This document shows, one piece after another, positions 50,291 through 58,518 of a stretch of 64,000 bases of DNA. The position numbers and the translations under genes are program-made. The number at the start of each line of letters is the position of its first letter. Positions within the stretch are counted from its first letter, which is position 1. This DNA comes from an uncultured Collinsella sp. (lineage in GTDB: Bacteria > Actinomycetota > Coriobacteriia > Coriobacteriales > Coriobacteriaceae), in assembly GCA_900552145.1 (NCBI GenBank), contig URYW01000001.1, positions 67,339-131,338 of the forward strand. The letters are read 5' to 3'. The notes under the pieces were generated by a model. The model ran no database searches. It was not told the DNA's origin and was given only the letters and a program-made list of their open reading frames with translations.

Positions 50291-51120
50291 TAGAGCTCCT
50301 CCCCTGCTGCTGCGAGCTCGGCCATGGCCTGCTCAAACTGTTCATCGTTGGGTGCCTTGCCGTGCCAGCCCACCTGGTTTTCCATAAAGGAAACGCCCTT
50401 GCCCTTCACCGTCTCGGCGATAATGGCCACAGGCGAGGCACTCACTTTGCGAGCCTCGGCAAAGGCCGCGGCAATCTGCGCCATGTCGTTACCGTCGGCG
50501 AGCTCAATCACATGCCACTTAAAGGCGCGGAACTTGTCGGCAAGCGGCATAGCCGAGTTAACTTCGTCGATACTGCCGTCAATTTGCAGGCCATTGTGAT
50601 CGACGATAGCGACGAGGTTATCCAGGTCGTGGTTGCCGGCGAACATGGCCGCCTCCCACACCTGCCCCTCCTCGCACTCGCCGTCGCCCAGCAGCGTGTA
50701 GACGCGGTAGCTGTCACCCCAGTGCTTTGCAGCGAGTGCCATTCCAACCGCGGCGGAGATACCCTGACCGAGCGATCCGGTAGACATGTCAACGCCCGGC
50801 GTGTCATTCATATTGGGATGGCCCTGCAGGCGGCTGCCGATATGACGGAGCGTCTCGAGCTCCTCCTTGGGAAAGAACCCGCGCTCGGCGAGCACGGCAT
50901 AGAGTGCCGGAGCGCAGTGTCCCTTGGAGAGCACAAAGCGGTCGCGCTCAGCGCGGCTCGGATTTGCCGGGTCGACATCCATTTCCTCAAAGTAGAGGTA
51001 GGTCATAATGTCGGCGGCGCCAAGCGACCCGCCCGGATGCCCCGACTTGGCGGCATGGACGCCCGTGACAATACCGCGGCGAACCTCATTGGCAATCTTG
51101 GCCAGTTCCTGATCGGTCAT
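50290..51120 (-). CDS. Transketolase, N-terminal (ThDP diphosphate-binding) subunit
   Basis: 276 residues. The ThDP/Mg motif is GDGECEEGQVWEAAMFAGNH with DHNGLQIDG; GHPGGSLGAADI and SKGHCAPALYAVL hold the active-site His residues. The ATG at 51120 is preceded by GAGAGG; a longer frame to 51261 would run into the transaldolase spacer and has no site. Overlaps the C-terminal subunit by one base. Split transketolases are common in Actinomycetota and Firmicutes operons for pentose or polyol use. Confidence 0.93.
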   Translation of the reverse strand: MTDQELAKIANEVRRGIVTGVHAAKSGHPGGSLGAADIMTYLYFEEMDVDPANPSRAERDRFVLSKGHCAPALYAVLAERGFFPKEELETLRHIGSRLQGHPNMNDTPGVDMSTGSLGQGISAAVGMALAAKHWGDSYRVYTLLGDGECEEGQVWEAAMFAGNHDLDNLVAIVDHNGLQIDGSIDEVNSAMPLADKFRAFKWHVIELADGNDMAQIAAAFAEARKVSASPVAIIAETVKGKGVSFMENQVGWHGKAPNDEQFEQAMAELAAAGEEL

Positions 51121-51182
51121 GGAGTTTCCTCTCTTGAGCACGCCGGCCCGGCATAACAAATGCTGGGCCGGCAGAACCATCG

Positions 51183-51866
51183 TTACTGTGCCTCGACGAC
51201 CTTTTTCCAGTCGGCCTCGAACGAGGCAAGGCCCTGGTCGGTCAGCGGGTGATGCAGGCATTTCTTAAGAGCGGCCATGGGGACGGTCGCAATATCGGCA
51301 CCGAGTAGTGCCGCCTGGGTCACGTGATTGGGCGTGCGGACGGATGCGGTGATGATCTCGACGGTGTCGTCGACGTTCTTACCGGTCCAGTCATAGTTCT
51401 TGATGCAGGTCACAACGTTGTCGAGCTGCGAGATACCGTCCTCGGCGATGTCATCGAAGCGTCCCACAAACGGGCTGATGTAGCGGGCGCCGGCGTTGGC
51501 GGCCATCAAGGCCTGGGTCGGCGAGAAGACGAGCGTCATGTTGACGCGCACGCCCGCATCGGCCAACGCGCGGCAGGCGGCGAGGCCGGCCTCGCAGACG
51601 GGGAGCTTGACCACAATGTTGGGAGCCAGGGCGGCAAGACGCTTGCCCTCCTCGATCATGCCCTCGGCAGTAGTCGCGGTAGACTCGGCAGACACGGGCA
51701 GACCCTCGCAGAGCTCAGCAATCTTGAGCATATGGGGCTCAAAGTCGGCGAGCTTACCGCCGGTTTTGGCGTACAGGGACGGATTGGTGGTGACGCCGGC
51801 AAGGCAGCCCCAGCTCTTGGCCTCGGCGATCTCGTCAAGGTTGGCGGTATCGATAAAGAACTTCAT
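51183..51866 (-). CDS. Transaldolase / fructose-6-phosphate aldolase (TalC/MipB type)
   Basis: 227-residue small transaldolase of the F6P-aldolase subfamily. The Schiff-base Lys is in APNIVVKLPVCEAG; FIDTANLDEIAEA at the N-terminus, TTNPSLYAK and ARYISPFVGRFDD are diagnostic. Short forms act as transaldolase or as fructose-6-phosphate/dihydroxyacetone aldolase; a conserved Tyr/Phe in the active site separates them and I could not settle it by eye. It sits between the GatZ-like protein and split transketolase, so a pentose phosphate or polyol route is expected. Confidence 0.9.
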   Translation of the reverse strand: MKFFIDTANLDEIAEAKSWGCLAGVTTNPSLYAKTGGKLADFEPHMLKIAELCEGLPVSAESTATTAEGMIEEGKRLAALAPNIVVKLPVCEAGLAACRALADAGVRVNMTLVFSPTQALMAANAGARYISPFVGRFDDIAEDGISQLDNVVTCIKNYDWTGKNVDDTVEIITASVRTPNHVTQAALLGADIATVPMAALKKCLHHPLTDQGLASFEADWKKVVEAQ

Positions 51867-52054
51867 GGTACAAACTCCTTCGAATGAATAGCTAGCAATC
51901 TAAGGACAACGGCTCAATCACTGGTCGAACCAACGTCAGCGGGCGGGCAGCCGCCGTGGCAAGGTGGTGCGAAAGAGGAGCGAAGCGTACTTTGGTACGC
52001 GAGCGACGGCTTGAGCGCCAGATTGCCCGGCAGATGCTCGCGCAGCGTCGACCG

Positions 52055-52083
52055 GTCCGGCGTTTGTCAAAACGCCGGAACTA
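52055..52083. terminator. Hairpin between gatZ-like and transaldolase genes
   Basis: TCCGGCGTTTGTCAAAACGCCGGA, two bases past the gatZ-like stop on the minus strand; may reduce expression of downstream genes. The 217-base spacer also has a GCGTAC/GTACGC hairpin near 51985. Confidence 0.6.
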
Positions 52084-52084
52084 C

Positions 52085-53359
52085 CTAGTCCTCGAGAGCC
52101 TTCTCGATGCGGCTCGTGACACCCTTGAGGTTAAGACCGACGACGTACTGCTTAATCGGGCGCTTGATGTGCTCGATCACAAAGCGCTTGCCGTCGATGT
52201 CCTGGGCAGCGAGGTTGCGATAGAGCTTCTCGATCTGCTCCTTGACCTCGGGATCGTTGAACGCGTAGTGGCCGGAGACATCCAGAATCTTCAGGCTGAG
52301 CTCGTCGTCGGCAAGAATGTCGTCAACCTGCAGGTTGACATCATCGCCGGTCATCCACTTGCGCCAGCGCTCGGTCTTGATAGCCTTGACCAGCAGCGTG
52401 TGATACAGGTCGGAGGGATCGTCGCACAGGCCGTTGTCGACCAGAATCTGCTCGGTAGCGCAGAGCTTGAGGTAGGCGCGGGTCTCCTCGGTGCCGTACT
52501 GAGGGGCGACATTGGAAGCGGTCACGTGAGCCGGAATGTGCTCGAGCAGCGTCGCGTCGTCCAGGTAGTCGGCGTTGTGCTCCTTCAGGCCCACGCCGTA
52601 GCGCTTTGCCATGTCGGCGAGCTCGCGGGCGTTCTTAAAGTTGTAATGGCCAACTTGCTCGGTCCAACGGGTGAGCGTACCGGTCTGGCCGACGATAAAG
52701 GTGGGCATGGGGCAGCCGCGCTTCTCGAGCTCGGGCTGCAGCTGAGAAATGAACTCCTCGTACTTATCGGTAGAGGTCAACCCGCCATTGGTCTCCTCGG
52801 TACCGACCTCATAGGCGACCTCGGGCAGGTTATGCTCGCGACGGTACTGCTCAAGGTAGTCGATAAGATCGATCGTGCGGCGAAGCACCACGTCAAGCGG
52901 AATAACCTTGCCGATCTGATAGGGGTCCTTGGTGGGGTCGACCATCAGCAGGTCAAAGCCTGCCTCCATGTCGGCGACGAAGGACTTGCGGGCGAGCTCC
53001 ATGGCCTCGTCCTCGGGCAGGTGGGAGTTACGCTCCTCGTCGCGCTGCCACGGACCGCCGTGATCGCGGCACAGGTAGTACGGGCCGGTGTAACCCACCT
53101 CGTCGGCAACCTTCTTGATGTCGGCGGCAAAGCGCTTCTGGTCCCAACCGTTGACGTAGCCGGCGCCCATCTCGTCCATATCGACCTGGTTGCGGCTGGC
53201 GATAAACATGGGCGGGAAATCCTCGTCCTTGGCAAGCTCGAACACGGCCTGAATCAGGTTGGGGCTCATGGGGCCAATGCCGACCATGGTTGCGTGATCG
53301 CCGCTATCCTGCAGCTTGAGCATGCCCTGAACGGCCTGGCGGATGGTGAGGTTGGACAT
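52085..53359 (-). CDS. GatZ/KbaZ-family tagatose-bisphosphate aldolase non-catalytic subunit
   Basis: 424 residues. Family segments: GIGPMSPNLIQAVFELAKDE, FIASRNQVDMDE, YYLCRDHGGPWQRD, EVGTEETNGGL, FIVGQTGTLTR and GVGLKEHNADYLDD. GatZ/KbaZ proteins help the class II aldolase GatY/KbaY, which splits tagatose-1,6-bisphosphate; some are thought to act as kinases or on their own. No GatY/KbaY is here. First gene left of the operon: upstream only a hairpin (53453-53488) and the last dozen codons of another gene remain before foreign DNA. Start ATG at 53359 with GGAGAAGGAG upstream. Confidence 0.85.
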   Translation of the reverse strand: MSNLTIRQAVQGMLKLQDSGDHATMVGIGPMSPNLIQAVFELAKDEDFPPMFIASRNQVDMDEMGAGYVNGWDQKRFAADIKKVADEVGYTGPYYLCRDHGGPWQRDEERNSHLPEDEAMELARKSFVADMEAGFDLLMVDPTKDPYQIGKVIPLDVVLRRTIDLIDYLEQYRREHNLPEVAYEVGTEETNGGLTSTDKYEEFISQLQPELEKRGCPMPTFIVGQTGTLTRWTEQVGHYNFKNARELADMAKRYGVGLKEHNADYLDDATLLEHIPAHVTASNVAPQYGTEETRAYLKLCATEQILVDNGLCDDPSDLYHTLLVKAIKTERWRKWMTGDDVNLQVDDILADDELSLKILDVSGHYAFNDPEVKEQIEKLYRNLAAQDIDGKRFVIEHIKRPIKQYVVGLNLKGVTSRIEKALED

Positions 53360-53452
53360 TTTGTTCTCCTTCTCCAGAGGATTTTTGACAAAAGTTCCCT
53401 GGGACCCAGATGCGGGCCCTATCAGTACGGATGGATTTTGTTGTGTAGGGGC

Positions 53453-53488
53453 GGTTGTGCGGAGTCAAATCCATCCCTCCGCACAACC
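53453..53488 (-). repeat. Intergenic hairpin upstream of gatZ-like gene
   Basis: GGTTGTGCGGAG / CTCCGCACAACC with a 12-base loop, 18 bases downstream of the stop of the truncated upstream gene. Probably an operon-internal processing or attenuation hairpin. Confidence 0.6.
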
Positions 53489-53503
53489 GGAGTCCTTAAA
53501 GGT

Positions 53504-53534
53504 TTACTTGGCCTGCTTATCGAGCGTGGGCTTC
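53504..53534 (-). pseudogene. Last codons of the missing upstream gene of the operon
   Basis: Minus strand frame ending KPTLDKQAK and TAA at 53504-53506, spaced from gatZ as in an operon. The rest is replaced by ICE sequence on the other strand. It may be a PTS component; that is only a guess from the operon. Confidence 0.5.
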
Positions 53535-54956
53535 GAAGAACTGGCAGAACGCGGCGCAAAGTACGGGGCGCGGAAAGTCAAGGAGGGCTACCGCAGCCAC
53601 AAGCTCAAACCCTACCGGGCGGCGGCAAAGGCAGAGAAAGCTGCGTTCAAGGCGAATGTGGATTTCCAGTACCACAAAGCACTACATGACAATCCGCAGA
53701 TTGGGGGCAATCCCCTTTCCCGCTTCATGCAGAAGCAGCAAATCAAGCGGCAGTATGCAAAGGCGGCAAGGAAAAACGGCGCAAAAGCGGCGCAGAAAGC
53801 CGCAGAGAACACCCGCAAGGCAGCGAAAAAAACAGCCGAGGAAACAAAGAAAGCGGCGGCGTTTGTGGCAAGGCACCCGGCGGGCGTATGTATCGCCGTT
53901 GCCGCGCTGCTCTTATTCATCATGGTATCGGCGGGGCTTTCCTCTTGCGGTTCCATGTTCTCCGGCTTGATGAACGGCATACTTGGGACTTCCTACACGT
54001 CGGAGGACAGCGACCTTGTGGCGACGGAAAATAATTATGCCGCAAAGGAAAACGAGCTTCAGCAGCAGATTGACAATATCGAAAGCACCCACCCCGGCTA
54101 TGACGAATACCGCTATGACCTTGACAGTATCGGGCATAACCCCCATGAGTTAGCGTCCTACCTCACCGCCCTTTTACAGACCTATACCCCGCAGAGCGCA
54201 CAGGCAGAGCTAAACCGCGTCTTTGCCATGCAGTACACTTTGACGCTGACGGAAGAAACGGAAATCCGCTACCGCACAGAAACAAGCACAGACCCGGAAA
54301 CAGGGGAAACGACCACCGAGGAAGTACCCTACGAGTACCATATCCTCAACGTGAAGCTGACGAACAAGCCCATTTCCGAGATTGCGGAGGAACTTCTAAC
54401 GCCACAGCAGCTTGAAATGTACCGCGTCTATCTGGAAACAAGCGGCAACAAACCGCTGATTTTCGGCGGCGGCTCCCCCGACATGGGCGCGTCCGAGGAT
54501 TTAAGCGGCGTACAGCTTGTAAACGGCACACGCCCCGGCAACACCGCCGTTGTAGACCTTGCAAAGCGGCAAGTCGGCAACGTGGGCGGGCGACCCTTTT
54601 GGAGCTGGTACGGATTTAACAGCCGCGTGGAATGGTGCGCCTGTTTCGTTTCATGGTGCTACAATCAAGCCGGAAAGAGCGAGCCGCGCTTTGCCGGGTG
54701 CCAGTCACAGGGCGTACCCTGGTTCCAGTCACGCGGGCAATGGGGCGCGAGGGGCTATGAGAATATCGCCCCCGGCGACGCTATCTTTTTCGACTGGGAC
54801 GGGGACGGGAGCGCAGACCATGTAGGGCTTGTTATCGGGACTGACGGGGAGCGCGTCTATACCGTCGAGGGCAATTCCGGCGACGCTTGCAAGATAAAGA
54901 GCTATCCCGTTGACTATGGCTGTATCAAGGGCTACGGCTTAATGAATTGGAACTAA
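53526..54956 (+). CDS. ICE NlpC/P60- (CHAP-) type transfer hydrolase, 5'-truncated
   Basis: The frame begins abruptly inside the Lys/Ala-rich N-terminal region (ELAERGAKYGARKVKEGYRS) of a CD1108-family conjugative-element protein; the normal first ~150 residues are missing. Then follow a membrane helix (AGVCIAVAALLLFIMVSAGL), a middle region, and a C-terminal cysteine-peptidase domain with Cys in EWCACFVSWCYNQ, His in ADHVGLVIG and Asn in VEGNSGD. Such proteins cut peptidoglycan for the conjugation channel. Reading left of 53526 gives residues coded by the opposite-strand chromosome, so no real start exists; the copy is probably inactive. The next gene follows after 31 bases with its own AAAGGAG. 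Confidence 0.85.
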   Translation: MGFEELAERGAKYGARKVKEGYRSHKLKPYRAAAKAEKAAFKANVDFQYHKALHDNPQIGGNPLSRFMQKQQIKRQYAKAARKNGAKAAQKAAENTRKAAKKTAEETKKAAAFVARHPAGVCIAVAALLLFIMVSAGLSSCGSMFSGLMNGILGTSYTSEDSDLVATENNYAAKENELQQQIDNIESTHPGYDEYRYDLDSIGHNPHELASYLTALLQTYTPQSAQAELNRVFAMQYTLTLTEETEIRYRTETSTDPETGETTTEEVPYEYHILNVKLTNKPISEIAEELLTPQQLEMYRVYLETSGNKPLIFGGGSPDMGASEDLSGVQLVNGTRPGNTAVVDLAKRQVGNVGGRPFWSWYGFNSRVEWCACFVSWCYNQAGKSEPRFAGCQSQGVPWFQSRGQWGARGYENIAPGDAIFFDWDGDGSADHVGLVIGTDGERVYTVEGNSGDACKIKSYPVDYGCIKGYGLMNWN

Positions 54957-54987
54957 AAACTGAAAATCTGAAAGGAGAAATTGATTT

Positions 54988-55266
54988 ATGGCTATGAATA
55001 AGATTGAACGTATCGACAAGGAGATTGCAAAGACCCGCGAGAAAATCACCGAGTACCAGAATAAATTAAGGGGGCTTGAAGCGCAGAAAACCGAAGCGGA
55101 AAATCTGCAAATCGTACAGCTTGTGCGCTCCATGCGCCTTTCCCCGCATGAGCTTTCCGCTATGCTGAAAGACGGCGGTATTCCGGGCATGGAATCCGCG
55201 CCGGGCTACCCCGCAGAACCCGCAGACCACGACACCGAAGAAATGGAGGACACCGAGAATGAATAA
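54988..55266 (+). CDS. DUF4315-family ICE protein
   Basis: 92 residues. An N-terminal coiled coil (NKIERIDKEIAKTREKITEY) is followed by VQLVRSMRLSPHELSAMLK and an acidic tail. It matches the small DUF4315 protein that always sits between the NlpC/P60-type gene and the DUF4366 gene in Tn1549-like elements. AAAGGAG stands ten bases before the ATG at 54988. It overlaps the next gene by eight bases. Cytoplasmic; exact role in transfer unknown. Confidence 0.85.
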   Translation: MAMNKIERIDKEIAKTREKITEYQNKLRGLEAQKTEAENLQIVQLVRSMRLSPHELSAMLKDGGIPGMESAPGYPAEPADHDTEEMEDTENE

Positions 55267-55987
55267 GAAAATCCTTAGAACCTTGACCGCACTCTGCGCC
55301 GCCCTCATGCTGACGGGCGGCTTTTCCGTCACCGCCTTTGCACAGACCCCGGAGGGCGAGGACGCCACCGACGACAGCGGCGTTGTCTATGAGGAACCCC
55401 AAAAGGAAGAACCCCTTACCCCGGACGGGAACGCGACCCTTGTAGACGATTTCGGCGGCAACAAGCAGCTTATCACAGTGACGACCAAAAACGGCAATTA
55501 CTTCTATATCCTCATTGACCGGGACGACGAGGGCGAGAACACCGTACATTTCCTTAATCAAGTGGACGAAGCCGACCTTATGGCACTCATGGAGGACGGA
55601 AGCACCGAAACAGCAGCCCCGCCCGCTGTTTGCAGTTGCACCGATAAATGCGAGGCCGGGAAAGTGAATGTGAGCTGCCCCGTCTGCAAGGACAACATGA
55701 CCGCTTGCAGCGGCAAGGAAGCGGAGCCGGAAACCGAGGAACCGCCGGAGCAGCCCAAAGAGAAAAGCAATACGGGCGGGCTTGTGCTTTTCCTTGTCGT
55801 GGCACTTCTTGGCGGCGGGGGCGCACTCTACTATTTTAAGTTTATGAAGCCGAAGCAGAGCGTCAAGGGCGGCACCGACCTTGAAGATTTCAACTTTGAC
55901 GACTACGACGAGGACGAGCCGGAGCCGGACGACGGGGAGGGCTTGGACGTTCCCGAAGATGAAGAAGCGGAGGACAGGGACGCATGA
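55259..55987 (+). CDS. DUF4366-family exported ICE protein
   Basis: 242 residues. A signal peptide (KKILRTLTALCAALMLTGGF ending at TAFA-Q) leads an extracytoplasmic domain with TVTTKNGNYFYILIDRDD and FLNQVDEADLMALM, then a Cys cluster (CSCTDKCEAGK, CPVCKDNMTAC), a Pro/Glu linker, a membrane helix (GLVLFLVVALLGGGGALYYF) and an acidic cytoplasmic tail. So it is a bitopic surface protein of the conjugation machine. Start overlaps the DUF4315 gene; the end overlaps the next start by four bases (ATGA). Confidence 0.88.
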   Translation: MNKKILRTLTALCAALMLTGGFSVTAFAQTPEGEDATDDSGVVYEEPQKEEPLTPDGNATLVDDFGGNKQLITVTTKNGNYFYILIDRDDEGENTVHFLNQVDEADLMALMEDGSTETAAPPAVCSCTDKCEAGKVNVSCPVCKDNMTACSGKEAEPETEEPPEQPKEKSNTGGLVLFLVVALLGGGGALYYFKFMKPKQSVKGGTDLEDFNFDDYDEDEPEPDDGEGLDVPEDEEAEDRDA

Positions 55988-56172
55988 CGATTTTCACCGA
56001 GAACCCTTTAGAAAGAATGATGATACAAAGACCCACCGGGCGGCGTGACAATGCGCCGCCCGTTCCAAAATCCCCGGCGTGTATGCGCTGCCCTTATAAG
56101 GCGCAATCCCCCTGTATCGGCTATTGTCTGAAACAGGCACAGGAGAAGAAGCATACCGCGCCGGAACGCTGA
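55984..56172 (+). CDS. Small Cys-containing ICE protein
   Basis: 62 residues with ACMRCPYKAQSPCIGYCL, four Cys spaced as in a small metal-binding knuckle, inside a basic protein. It overlaps DUF4366 by ATGA and is followed by topB after 15 bases with a strong AAAGGAGG. A constant minor member of this element family; function unknown. Confidence 0.75.
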   Translation: MTIFTENPLERMMIQRPTGRRDNAPPVPKSPACMRCPYKAQSPCIGYCLKQAQEKKHTAPER

Positions 56173-56187
56173 AAGGAGGATTTTTTC

Positions 56188-58278
56188 ATGGCACTTAGAC
56201 TTGTGATTGCAGAAAAGCCGAGCGTGGCGCAGACTATCGCCGCCGCGCTTGGCATTAAGGGGAAACAGGACGGGTATATCGAGGGCGGCGGCTACCTCAT
56301 TTCATGGTGCGTCGGGCATTTGGTACAGCTTGCGGAAGCTGCCGCCTACGGGGAGCAATATAAAAAATGGAGTTTTGACAGCTTACCCATTCTGCCGGAG
56401 GAATGGCAGTACGCCGTTGACCCGGACAAGGGGAAGCAATTCAAAACCATTAAAGAGCTTATGCACCGCGCCGACGTTTCCGAAGTGGTAAATGCGTGTG
56501 ACGCGGGGCGCGAGGGAGAATTGATTTTCCGCTTTGTCTACGAAGTGGCGGGCTGCAAGAAGCCCATGCGCCGCTTGTGGATTTCCTCAATGGAGGACGG
56601 GGCAATCAAGGCGGGCTTTGCTTCCCTCAAAGACGGGCGGGAATATGACGCGCTCTTTGCGTCTGCCCTCTGCCGCGCAAAGGCTGACTGGCTTATCGGC
56701 ATTAACGCCACCCGGCTTTTCTCATGCCTGTATGGAAAGACCTTGAACGTGGGGCGCGTCCAGACCCCGACCTTAAAAATGCTCACCGACCGGGACGCGG
56801 CTATCTCCCATTTCCAGAAAGAGAAATATTACCATGTGCGTCTTGACTTATCCGGCGCGGAAGCGGCAAGCGAGAGGATTTCCGACAAGGCAGAAGCCGA
56901 CGCGCTGAAAGGGGCTTGCGAAGCGGGAAAGGCGGTATGCGTTTCCCTCACCAGAGAGAAGAAAACCGCAGCCCCGCCAAAGCTCTTTGACCTTACCTCT
57001 TTGCAGCGGGAAGCGAACCGCATTTTCGGCTACACCGCGAAGCAGACCCTTGACCTTGCACAATCCCTTTATGAAAAGCGGCTCCTTACTTATCCGAGGA
57101 CGGACAGCAGCTTTCTTACTGACGACATGGGCGGCACCGCAGCGGACATTATCGCGCTGCTTTGCGAAAAGCTCCCCTTTATGGCGGGCGCGGACTTCAC
57201 GCCGGAGATTGCAAAGGTATTAGACAGCAAGAAAGTATCAGACCACCACGCAATCATTCCCACTATGGAGCTTGCAAAGACAGAACTTGCCGCGCTGCCG
57301 GAAAGCGAGAGGAATATCCTCACCCTTGCGGGGGCGCGTCTGCTCTCTGCTACCGCCGAGCCACATATCTTTGAAGCGGTTACGGCGGTTTTCTCATGCG
57401 CCGGGACAGACTTCACCGCAAGGGGAAAGACCGTACTTTCGGACGGTTGGAAAGAGATTGAACGCAGATACCGGGCGACGCTGAAAAGCAAACCCGACCC
57501 GGAGGACGGGGAAAATGAGGGTGTGACGCTGCCGGAGCTTTCCGAGGGACAGAGCTTTGAAAAACCCGCCGCAAAAGTAACGGAGCATACCACAACGCCG
57601 CCGAAGCCCCACAGCGAAGCGTCGCTTCTCTCTGCTATGGAGCGAGCCGGGAACGGGGACACCGACCCGGACGCGGAACGCCGGGGGCTTGGCACTCCCG
57701 CCACCCGCGCCGCCGTCATTGAAAAACTGGTAAAGGGCGGCTTTGCGGAGCGTAAGGGCAAGCAGCTTATCCCCACACAGAACGGAGCCGCCCTTATATC
57801 AATCTTGCCGGATATGCTCACTTCCCCGCAGCTTACCGCAGAATGGGAAAACAATCTGACGCAGATAGCAAAGGGAGCCGCAGACCCCGGCGAATTTCTG
57901 TCCGGCATTGAAGCTATGGCGCGGGAGCTTGTGCAGACACACGCCGCAGCACTGGACGGGAAAAAGGATTTGTTCCGGGAGGAAAAGCCCTCTGTCGGCA
58001 AATGCCCCCGTTGCGGTTCCCCCGTCCATGAGGGGAAGAAAAACTATTATTGCAGCAACAAAGAATGTGCCTTTGTCATGTGGAAGAATGACCGCTTTTT
58101 CGAGGAACGCAAGACCGCTTTTTCCGCGAAGATTGCCGCCGCGCTCCTTAAATCCGGCAAGGCGAATGTGAAGAAGCTCTACTCCCCGAAAACAGGCAAG
58201 ACCTACGACGGAACTATCGTTCTGGCTGACACTGGCGGGAAATACGTCAACTACCGTATCGAAGTGCAGAAGAACTAA
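56188..58278 (+). CDS. topB: DNA topoisomerase III of the ICE
   Basis: 696-residue type IA topoisomerase. The Toprim part has VIAEKPSVAQTIAAALG and NACDAGREGELIFR; the catalytic Tyr is in LLTYPRTDSSFL (Tyr302); GRVQTPTLKML is another family motif. The C-terminal zinc ribbon is CPRCGSPVHEGKKNYYCSNK-EC. The enzyme relaxes and decatenates single-stranded regions, and ICE copies are thought to help processing of transferred DNA. AAAGGAGG lies nine bases before the ATG. Codon use differs from the chromosome to the left (less G/C-biased). Confidence 0.95.
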   Translation: MALRLVIAEKPSVAQTIAAALGIKGKQDGYIEGGGYLISWCVGHLVQLAEAAAYGEQYKKWSFDSLPILPEEWQYAVDPDKGKQFKTIKELMHRADVSEVVNACDAGREGELIFRFVYEVAGCKKPMRRLWISSMEDGAIKAGFASLKDGREYDALFASALCRAKADWLIGINATRLFSCLYGKTLNVGRVQTPTLKMLTDRDAAISHFQKEKYYHVRLDLSGAEAASERISDKAEADALKGACEAGKAVCVSLTREKKTAAPPKLFDLTSLQREANRIFGYTAKQTLDLAQSLYEKRLLTYPRTDSSFLTDDMGGTAADIIALLCEKLPFMAGADFTPEIAKVLDSKKVSDHHAIIPTMELAKTELAALPESERNILTLAGARLLSATAEPHIFEAVTAVFSCAGTDFTARGKTVLSDGWKEIERRYRATLKSKPDPEDGENEGVTLPELSEGQSFEKPAAKVTEHTTTPPKPHSEASLLSAMERAGNGDTDPDAERRGLGTPATRAAVIEKLVKGGFAERKGKQLIPTQNGAALISILPDMLTSPQLTAEWENNLTQIAKGAADPGEFLSGIEAMARELVQTHAAALDGKKDLFREEKPSVGKCPRCGSPVHEGKKNYYCSNKECAFVMWKNDRFFEERKTAFSAKIAAALLKSGKANVKKLYSPKTGKTYDGTIVLADTGGKYVNYRIEVQKN

Positions 58279-58518
58279 AAACTTGAATAGCAAGCATAGG
58301 AAGCGGGTACCCACTTCCGTAAATCCCCGTTGCGACGCTGACGCGCCGGACGGGGATTTTGCTTGTTGGGAAGTTTCCCAAACCCTCTTTTGCGGAGGGC
58401 TTCACCCTCTAAAAATTTTTGAGAAATCTTTGGCAGAAATGCGGGCGTACCCGTAGTAGACCATGCAGCCCAAAAATGCAGCTTGTGACGCTGCCCCAAA
58501 GAAAGGAGGTTTTTCACT
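58279..58518 (+). other. Non-coding spacer with palindromes (ICE)
   Basis: Holds a long stem AAATCCCCGT / CGGGGATTT (58319-58361), a near-palindrome TTGGGAAGTTTCCCAA (58366-58381) and GCGGGCGTACCCGTAG (58441-58456), then AAAGGAGG before the next gene. It may carry an attenuator or protein-binding site; no T-run follows the first stem on the plus strand beyond TTTTGC. Confidence 0.5.

Noticed and set aside
53343..53525. Start of the ICE hydrolase gene at 53343
   Set aside because: The frame is open there, but those bases are the promoter side and leader of the gatZ-like gene and the end of another minus-strand gene; the encoded residues do not resemble the family N-terminus.
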